Source of the DNA: Mikrocytos mackini
Lineage: Eukaryota > Endomyxa > Ascetosporea > Mikrocytida > Mikrocytiidae
DNA length: 22,504 nt
Assembly: GCA_030180075.1 (NCBI GenBank)
Contig: JASNJN010000002.1
Coordinates: forward strand, 1 to 22,504
Direction of reading: 5' to 3'
In this document: positions 16,731-22,504 of the stretch, piece after piece
Position numbering within the stretch: the stretch's first letter is position 1
How the letters are laid out: each line of letters opens with the position of its first letter
Translations under genes and position numbers: made by a program
Notes under the pieces: model-generated
Databases searched by the model: none
Told to the model about the DNA's origin: nothing
What the model saw: only the letters and a program-made list of their open reading frames with translations

Positions 16731-17145
16731 AAGAGCTGAATTAATTATCATATTAAGTAATCAAACCATCCAATTGTTCTTATTCAAACGACACCGGTGT
16801 AAAGAAAAGCTTCGTTGAGATCATGCTGATCAATATAAAAGTCATTTGTCAATAACTTACACATTATTTAGCTTATTTGGGTTATTATCATATATTAATA
16901 CGCACATTTAATATTGGTTTATCACCATGTCCCTTTCATATAAAAATCATATTTCTCCGGGTTGATTTCTTCTTTGAAATATGTTATTCCTGGTTCTTTA
17001 GATTGTATTTTTCTTCGGGGATGTCTGTTTATTTTGTTTTTGATTTCCTCATTCTTTAAGATAAAATACAAGTTTTTCTTGTGCTAGTTTAGTCTCTTCT
17101 ATGAGGTTTATGTATTGTTGCATTTTCAAATTTTTAAAATTTTAA
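16731..17145. other. spacer between eS1 and eL15
   Basis: The spacer is 415 bp. Its right end is the eL15 start motif. On the minus strand, 16922-17083 is a 53-codon ATG-less open frame of protein-like composition, possibly a remnant of a decayed gene but compatible with chance. No RNA gene was recognised. Confidence 0.3.
17131..17145 (+). promoter_or_regulatory. TTTTTAAAATTTTAA motif abutting the eL15 start
   Basis: This A/T palindrome directly touches the ATG at 17146 and leaves no room for a long 5' leader. It is the clearest example of the AAATTT-type motif in the window. Confidence 0.6.
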
Positions 17146-17757
17146 ATGGGAAGCGCTACTTACATAAACGCATTGTGGAGAACTAAACAGAGTGATGTGA
17201 TGCGATATCTATTGAGATTGCGTGCTTGGGAAGGTAGACAATTAGGGAGAATCGTCAGACTCTCGTCTCCTTCTAGACCAGAAAAAGCAAGAGCTCTTGG
17301 TTACAAGGCTAAACAAGGGTACGTCATAGTCAGAATTAGAACACGAAAGCACGGCATGAAAAGGGATGTCAGAAAGGGAAAACTCCATAGGAAGCCAAGA
17401 AACACAGGAGTGTACGTTAAAAATGACAGAAACGCCCAGACCATTGCGGAAACAAGGGTTTGTCGAGAGTTCCCAAACTTGAGAATATTGGGTAGTTATT
17501 GGGTTGCTGAGGACGGGACCTACAAATTCTACGAAACCATCCTTGTGGATCCTATGCACAACGCCGTGAGAAATGACGGCAAGATGAACTGGGTTTGCGA
17601 CGGGAAACACTCTGGTAAAGCCGATAGAGGTTTGACGAGTTCGGGAAGAAAAGCCAGAGGTCTTAGAGGCAAGGGGGTCAAACACCACAAGAACAGGCCA
17701 AGCAAGGACTCGCACAAGAAAAAGAAACGTGAAACCAGTTTGAGAAAGAAGAGATAA
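17146..17757 (+). CDS. RPL15: large-subunit ribosomal protein eL15
   Basis: This 203-residue protein of the 60S subunit is of normal length for the family (204). Diagnostic blocks are TYINALWRTKQSDVMRYLLRLR at the N-terminus, RPEKARALGYKAKQGYVIVRIR, NLRILGSYWVAEDGTYKFYE, and the basic C-terminus RGLRGKGVKHHKNRPS followed by a lysine/arginine tail. There is no intron at the N-terminus. It follows eS1 on the same strand. The start is fixed by homology (MGSATYI, as MGAYKYI in other eukaryotes) and by the abutting A/T motif. Confidence 0.97.
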   Translation: MGSATYINALWRTKQSDVMRYLLRLRAWEGRQLGRIVRLSSPSRPEKARALGYKAKQGYVIVRIRTRKHGMKRDVRKGKLHRKPRNTGVYVKNDRNAQTIAETRVCREFPNLRILGSYWVAEDGTYKFYETILVDPMHNAVRNDGKMNWVCDGKHSGKADRGLTSSGRKARGLRGKGVKHHKNRPSKDSHKKKKRETSLRKKR

Positions 17758-18006
17758 GTGAATAACGACCTAATTAAATAATATTAATCGCTTTAACCAT
17801 GCCACTTTAAAACATGTTTTGTAAACGGACAAACTTAACCCTGTTTCAACATTTCTTTCCAATCTTTTTGAAATTCTTGTAAATTGATGGAACCCTCTAC
17901 CACTTATCCACGAAATGCTGTACTATCCGGGCTGAGCAACCCTATATGAAGAAATGACTATCCCTTTTAGAACTATGACGAAAATCATTTTGTTTTCTTT
18001 CAAAAT

Positions 18007-19257
18007 ATGAACCTTCTTGAAAACATCACCAAATCGTTTTCAGTACCTTTGATCGAGTTAAACCTCTCTTCGTCCACACTTAAGAAAGCAAGTCTGCCTA
18101 TATATGATTTAGATGGCGAACAAGAATTCCCTACGCTTGAATCAGAGATTACATATTATGACGACGAGCAGATAAGAGGAGAAGTTACAATCACACCCGA
18201 AACAGCGTCGGATTACAGTTACCACTCAATAGAAGTCCATTTGATTGGTATTTTGCAGACCCTTGATCAGCGGAGAACATTCTATGATGTTTCTCATGTA
18301 ATTGATGGGGCCAGCACAATCGTCTGCCCCAAAATCCTAAAATTCAAATTTGGAAAATCAGAAAAGCCCTATGAAACGTTTTATGGCAGGTTATTCCAGG
18401 TTCGATACTTTTTGGAAGTGTCTGTGATTAGAAATGGAATTGTACGTCAAACCGGTGAGTTTTACAACATCTTTATCTTCAAAAGGCCTGCGGTCGACTC
18501 AAGCAAAATGGAACTGTTCGACATCAATAACATAACTAAGGAGGTTAAGAAATCCTTACTAGACAATACAGAAACTATGGAAAATTTAAACGTAAAAGAA
18601 AGGGCTACTGACTCTGATAGCGATGATGAGTATGCTAACTCATCGTCAGAAGGAATAAAAGCAAAATTTTTCAACGACAGCGACAAAGTGTTTATATCGA
18701 CATCTAAGAAATTCCCAATTTGTGTTCCATATTTCCCGATTGATAGTGGGCTGTTTAAAGAAGAAACGAGCTTATCTAGAAGCAAGAACGAATACACCGA
18801 AGAGAAAATATCTAAAGAGCAATACGCAAAGTTCAATAAAATGTTTATTAAAAATGAATTGTACTTAGAAATAGAGCTCAATAAAAGTGTGTTTTCTATT
18901 TCCGAACCCATATTTGGTTCTTTGTATTTCAAAGAGATTTCCATACCTTTCTCCAAGGTAGAAGTGTCTGTTTCGAGAAAAGAATGGCTTGGGCTTAGTG
19001 AGGAGTGGCTGGTAACTGTTCTCACAAAAAGAGAGATCGTAGAAGGAGTCCCCTTCCCTGGAGATAGGATTCCATTTAGAATAGATACTCGGCCTATTAA
19101 ACACATGTTAACTTGCTCATACGATATTATGAGGGGTGAAGCTGCAGTGTTTTATTGTATGCAAGTTTTCTTGTGTGATACGAATGCCAGAAAACTATTC
19201 AAGGAATACATGATAGAATTCAAAGATCATAGAATTAAGACCACATCTGTTAAATAA
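18007..19257 (+). CDS. VPS26: retromer subunit VPS26
   Basis: This 416-residue protein of the retromer cargo-selective complex acts in endosome-to-Golgi recycling. It has two arrestin-like halves. N-terminal: EITYYDDEQIRGEVTI, HSIEVHLIGILQ, and the family hallmark EKPYETFYGRLFQVRYFLEVSVIR (in separate parts, about 119-142). C-terminal: LYLEIELNKSVFSISEPIFGSLYF, TKREIVEGVPFPGDRIPFRI and VFLCDTNARKLFKEYMIEFKD. It is longer than typical VPS26 (about 300-380) because of an acidic Ser/Asp-rich insert between the halves (about 165-270, with SDSDDEYANSSSEG). The Rab6-type GTPase in this window serves the same trafficking route, but the genes are not linked. The start ATG is preceded by CTTTCAAAAT. 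Confidence 0.85.
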   Translation: MNLLENITKSFSVPLIELNLSSSTLKKASLPIYDLDGEQEFPTLESEITYYDDEQIRGEVTITPETASDYSYHSIEVHLIGILQTLDQRRTFYDVSHVIDGASTIVCPKILKFKFGKSEKPYETFYGRLFQVRYFLEVSVIRNGIVRQTGEFYNIFIFKRPAVDSSKMELFDINNITKEVKKSLLDNTETMENLNVKERATDSDSDDEYANSSSEGIKAKFFNDSDKVFISTSKKFPICVPYFPIDSGLFKEETSLSRSKNEYTEEKISKEQYAKFNKMFIKNELYLEIELNKSVFSISEPIFGSLYFKEISIPFSKVEVSVSRKEWLGLSEEWLVTVLTKREIVEGVPFPGDRIPFRIDTRPIKHMLTCSYDIMRGEAAVFYCMQVFLCDTNARKLFKEYMIEFKDHRIKTTSVK

Positions 19258-20254
19258 TATGTGAATATAGATATAAATGGAAATCGTTCGATCTAGTCAA
19301 ATTAATTACATGTAGCCAAATATCTTAAAAATTTTTGCGAAGAAATATGGCTTCTTCTATTTGTTATTTACACTTGTTTTATTATTACATCATTCTACCA
19401 TTTAAAAATGTTAGACATTTGCCCATTTGGTTGTTTGTTAAGGTTTTTTGAAGTTATACTATTTCGTAATGTCTATGAAGTCGAGAATGTGTTTTTTTCT
19501 GAGATTTAAAATTTAAGAATCTTATTTGTTACTGAAGACAGTTAACAGCCAACAAATTGCTGAAGGTCTTTATTACAAAACGTTTGGCATAATTCATAAT
19601 TTGTTAATGATCTGTTGCCTTCAAATTTGAAAGGATAAAAAATAGATTTTAATTTTCTATCAGATACACACGAAATCAACGTGAGAAATCAACACCAGAT
19701 AACATCGAAATACGACCATTCTACATCATCCCATGCCATTGCCCTGTATAATATATACGAAGATCAGCAACCAGCATATAATAGAACAATATGGATGACA
19801 ATCCTTCGCTACAGAACGGTGCGAACCGAGAAAACAGATAAAACTCAATTATAATAGATATAATTTCAACGTAGTGCGATTATATTAACATTTAGTTCCT
19901 CTGAGAATGTTTAAAGATTAGGAAGTCGAGAGCAAGTGAATTGAAAACATCGCTTTGGCCCAGTTAGTGATAAACTAAATAGCTTTCGCTTTCAAACAAT
20001 AACCTCATTACTTAACAACAAAATATTACAATAAAGTTTCATCCATTCAGTTTGATGAAAAGTGTGATTAATTTAAATACAAACATTTGAAACAACATAA
20101 GTTACAGAGGATTTAAAAGAGCAAATATTGGCGAATAAATTAAAATAAATTTAAGAATACAAATAACAATAATTTAAAAAACAGATCGATTTATATGCAA
20201 AAAGTCAATAGTTCTATGTTTCTTGGTTATGTATTCCGAATAAACACGTATCAA
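19258..20254. other. AT-rich spacer before the transposon region
   Basis: This spacer is about 1 kb. The plus strand at 19639-19854 has a 72-codon open frame without an N-terminal ATG, slightly more GC-rich than its surroundings and somewhat protein-like; it could be a gene fragment, but chance can produce it. The 3' side adjoins the truncated transposase and may contain that element's terminus, which I could not define. Confidence 0.35.
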
Positions 20255-21541
20255 TTACTCCAAATATTTATTTTTACGTTTAATTTTCTTCTTTTTCTTT
20301 CGACCTTTTTGATTTTCGTTTGTTTCGATTTCGCTATCCATGAGCTCTCTTATTATTTTATGTTCATACTTGTTGTTCTGTTTAATAACGTTTAACCCAT
20401 GTTCTTTTGCCAAATCCATAGATTCCGTGATATTAATAGAGTCAATTAAACCTTCGAGAACTTTTATCGCTTCGTTTTTTGGAAGATTCTTCTGTGATAA
20501 TTCAGAGGCAATTCTATCAGTAAAAATTCTATACTCATTGAACTTCGTGATGGTTGATGTATTTTTGTTAATTTTTGTGTTGATACGGCTTTCTAAATCA
20601 ACAAACTCCATGGGGTGCTTATAATCAAAAGCTTGCGACTTTTCATTGTGATTGATAAACTTGTGTTCTAATTTGCTGTCAGTATGCTGAGACTCATGAG
20701 AAATATTATTTTTGTAATCCAAAAAGTCTTCCTTGCTAATTTCAGCGTTTCTCAAACCCACAAAACCGTTATCTATTATTTCAGTCCCCCGTGTATTAGT
20801 GATTCGATTCGTCTCGTTCATCCACCGCTTATTTATAAATTCGATAAGACTTATATCCGCGCCTCTACTGACATTATACATAACATGTTTACAAGGCAGT
20901 CCCCATCTTCTTTGAAATCCGCAACATTTATCAACAGTAAAAAGTGAGTCTCTAGTAGGTATTTCTATTGTTATCCCCAGTCTATATATTTCAACAATCT
21001 TTTTATATGCAAAATCCGAAATAGAATTTTTAATATCTTTGATATAATCGGGCACATACACTACCACATTTCTTTCTTTTCTTTTTTCCAAATCCCCAAG
21101 TTTTGTTTTTCGTTTTTTAAAAATATATTCGACCATATTTATCAAAAAATTCCCCATCCTATCTTTCAACTTCAATTTGTCTTTAAGGTGCCGGAAATAA
21201 CTCTCAACATGGTTAGTAGTGTACGTGTCCATGTTTAAATGTGTCGCCCTAAAACACATTACGAACTCGTGTTTTATTACGTCCCAGTTTTTAAGGTAAT
21301 AATCATATACCGCTGGGTGAAGTTTAAGCAGATTCTCCTCATATTTCTCACTGGTAGTTGAATATACTAGTTTAGATAGGAGTTTTAGTTCATCTTCTTT
21401 GTTAAAAATGTGACTACTTCTCAATGACGCTACAGCTCTAAGAAAACTTTTAAGCACGTGGAAAATGCAAAGATGTAGTTTGGCCCTGGGGAAAAGATCT
21501 CTCAAGACTTTCCTCTCGGACATTTCTTTGTCCGTTATTAT
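20255..21541 (-). pseudogene. 5'-truncated Mutator-like (MULE) transposase
   Basis: The minus-strand frame runs from an insertion point at 21541 to a stop at 20255; the first ATG in it is at 21523 (422 codons). It begins in the conserved IITDKE strand with a catalytic Asp of the DDE triad, followed by FPRAKLHLCIFHVLKSF (the C-x2-H block of MULEs), then TTNHVESYFRHLK with the catalytic Glu (E107 counted from that ATG), and a SWIM-type zinc site, CCGFQRRWGLPCKH (200-213). The C-terminal 200 residues are charged and end in a lysine-rich tail. MULE transposases are normally 600-800 residues with an N-terminal DNA-binding domain and the first Asp, which are absent; upstream DNA is noncoding. A short inverted-repeat element sits at the break. 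The copy is therefore dead or a domesticated fragment; dead is more likely. Confidence 0.8.
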
Positions 21542-21745
21542 TAGAGGTCGGAAAATATATGACGAAAAATCGGTAAATATATGATTATATATGATTTTGT
21601 CAAAATCTAATTATAATTTCGAATTTTCAAAAAAATAAAATATATGAATTCCTTCAAATCGGAGATATTATGGGTNGAAAATTTCCANAAATTTGGTAAA
21701 ATATATGATTTGTACCAAATCACATATTTTCCGACCCCTAATTAT
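21537..21745. mobile_element. 199-bp MITE-like inverted-repeat element in the transposase
   Basis: The element is 21542-21740. Its ends are TAGAGGTCGGAAAATATATGAC and, inverted, TAGGGGTCGGAAAATATGTGAT (19 of 22 identical). It is flanked by ATTAT at 21537-21541 and 21741-21745, a candidate 5-bp target duplication. Removing it and one ATTAT restores a V-I-I-T-D reading at the transposase Asp motif, which supports these borders. Inside are repeated AAATATATGAT strings and no ORF. The flanks also pair partly as inverted repeats, so longer termini starting at 21534 are an alternative. Two N bases at 21676 and 21688 suggest merged copies of a repeated family. TAG(A/G)GGT ends resemble hAT termini, but the 5-bp duplication is not the usual 8 bp, so the superfamily is open. 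Confidence 0.65.
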
Positions 21746-22258
21746 AACAATTTCATGTGAAAATTAGTTTAATTGACAAGAAATAATTAAATAAAATAAT
21801 TTAATATTGGTGCTAATTTACTTTAACATTTGATTAATATATATATATTAATTATTTATACAACCAACTCCAAATAAAACTATTGAATTTTTAAATGAAG
21901 ATAAATCATATTCTCAAGCTCCAACAATATTGTCTGTTTTGTCAAATAATTGTCTCCCTACTTTGATATATATATATATTCTTTTTATAATGTTATCTGT
22001 TTTTTAAATTTGTTTCATTCTAGACATTTATTTTGGGCTTATTCCAAATACAGAAAAGAATAATCCCTTCTTAATATAATGTTATTTTCCCTATATGTGA
22101 TCTTGACTCGAATTCTTCTTTCTTTATTCCATTGTCTCAACTTTATTTGCGTTTAGAATCAAGACTTCATTGGTCTTATTATAACAGAGTTTATTCTACC
22201 CCAGAGTTGTTATAAAAGCGGGCGAACCCACAATAATACCACCCATTCCGGTTTAAAC
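21746..22258. other. very AT-rich spacer with AT microsatellites
   Basis: Short (AT)n tracts at 21834-21851 (part of the palindrome TTAATATATATATATTAA) and 21966-21979. No ORF of useful length; a ~50-codon plus-strand open frame near 22080-22215 lacks an ATG and any family similarity. This is where the missing N-terminal part of the MULE transposase would be expected, but no coding trace was found. Confidence 0.4.
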
Positions 22259-22504
22259 TAGAGGTGAGAATTATCAGCCCGCCCGCCCGAAACCGAACCG
22301 CGCGGTTCGGTTTCGGGCGGTGAAGGGGTCATTTTTCGAAAAAATTCTCATTAAAGGGTGACTTATCTTTTTTGAAAGAAATTTCCAAAATAAATATGAT
22401 TTTCTATTTTCTTAGCATTCAAACTATATTCTCAACAAGTTTGGGTAAATTTTAAGGTAATAGTCGTTTTTAATTGTATATTTTACATGATTTTTCTTTA
22501 TAAA
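22259..22504 (+). mobile_element. probable hAT-like transposon terminus, runs off the window
   Basis: Starting at TAGAGGTGAGAA (22259), the sequence switches abruptly from AT-rich DNA to GC-rich repeats of CCCG and AACCG units. This is the pattern of many hAT elements, whose ends begin TAGRGGTG and carry subterminal GC-rich repeats. The 8 bases before it, GTTTAAAC, would be the left target duplication. After the palindrome the sequence returns to AT-rich DNA without ORFs to the window edge. The second end is outside, so length and completeness are unknown. Confidence 0.4.
22283..22320. repeat. perfect 38-bp GC-rich palindrome
   Basis: The left arm is CCGCCCGAAACCGAACCGC (22283-22301) and the right arm its exact 19-base reverse complement (22302-22320), with no spacer. 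It contains tandem CCCGAAACCGAACCG units and would form a strong cruciform or hairpin. Confidence 0.9.

Noticed and set aside
16877-17059. 60-codon plus-strand frame between eS1 and eL15
   Set aside because: No ATG start, Phe/Ile/Leu-dominated composition typical of T-rich noncoding DNA, no family.
17880-17960. GC-richer patch before VPS26 considered as a small RNA gene
   Set aside because: No tRNA A/B boxes, no convincing C/D or H/ACA boxes and no cloverleaf could be drawn.
20255-21541. MULE transposase as an intact active element
   Set aside because: The N-terminal domain and first catalytic Asp are missing and a second element interrupts it; no flanking terminal repeats could be defined.
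22080-22215. Plus-strand open frame of about 45-50 codons next to the hAT-like end
   Set aside because: No start codon, no recognisable motif, and length expected by chance in AT-rich DNA.

Overview
The window looks like nuclear DNA of a microsporidian: an AT-rich, intron-poor, eukaryotic gene set with short proteins and short spacers. The assignment rests on the combination of genes and on a start-proximal A/T motif (AAATTT-like, often an AATTTAAAATTTTAAA palindrome) directly before many start codons, a motif known from microsporidian genes. The spacers (roughly 40% of the window) and the DNA transposon remnants at the right end point to one of the less compacted microsporidian genomes. I cannot name the species. 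I saw no tRNA, rRNA, snRNA, CRISPR array or LTR/virus-like element.

Layout, left to right. 1-630 (+): the 3' part of a PHD-finger protein whose start lies off the left edge. 631-1953: a long AT-rich spacer with at most a faint coding remnant. 1954-3744 (-): a TAF5-like WD40 subunit of TFIID, divergent from 3941-5176 (+), an unknown single-pass membrane protein. 5451-6149 (+): a Rab6/Ypt6-type GTPase. 6337-6870 (-): a small protein with a C-terminal zinc finger. 7192-8640 (+): the cysteine desulfurase NFS1 of the mitosomal Fe-S pathway. 8924-10033 (-): an unknown membrane-anchored protein whose frame is split by one in-frame stop. 10517-11641 (-): a membrane-anchored protein with Cys and His boxes resembling a ubiquitin-specific protease. 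11946-12893 (-): an unknown coiled-coil protein, followed by 12943-13731 (-): a NOP-domain protein (Prp31/Nop56/Nop58 superfamily). That gene is head-to-head, across a 31-base shared promoter, with 13763-14449 (+): a p24/emp24 cargo receptor. 14604-15689 (-): an RRM-like, charged low-complexity, probably RNA-binding protein. 15996-16730 (+) and 17146-17757 (+): ribosomal proteins eS1 and eL15. 18007-19257 (+): retromer subunit VPS26 with an unusual acidic insert.

The last 3 kb (19258-22504) is transposon territory. It holds a 5'-truncated Mutator-like (MULE) transposase, a 199-bp inverted-repeat element (MITE-like) inserted in the transposase frame, and a hAT-like terminus at 22259 carrying a perfect 38-bp GC-rich palindrome and running off the right edge.

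There is no operon-like pathway. The genes are housekeeping functions (transcription, splicing or rRNA processing, translation, vesicle traffic, Fe-S synthesis) mixed with lineage-specific membrane-anchored proteins. The most unusual candidates are the membrane-anchored USP-like protein, the stop-split membrane protein, the NOP-domain protein without a normal N-terminal region, and the nested elements at the right end.
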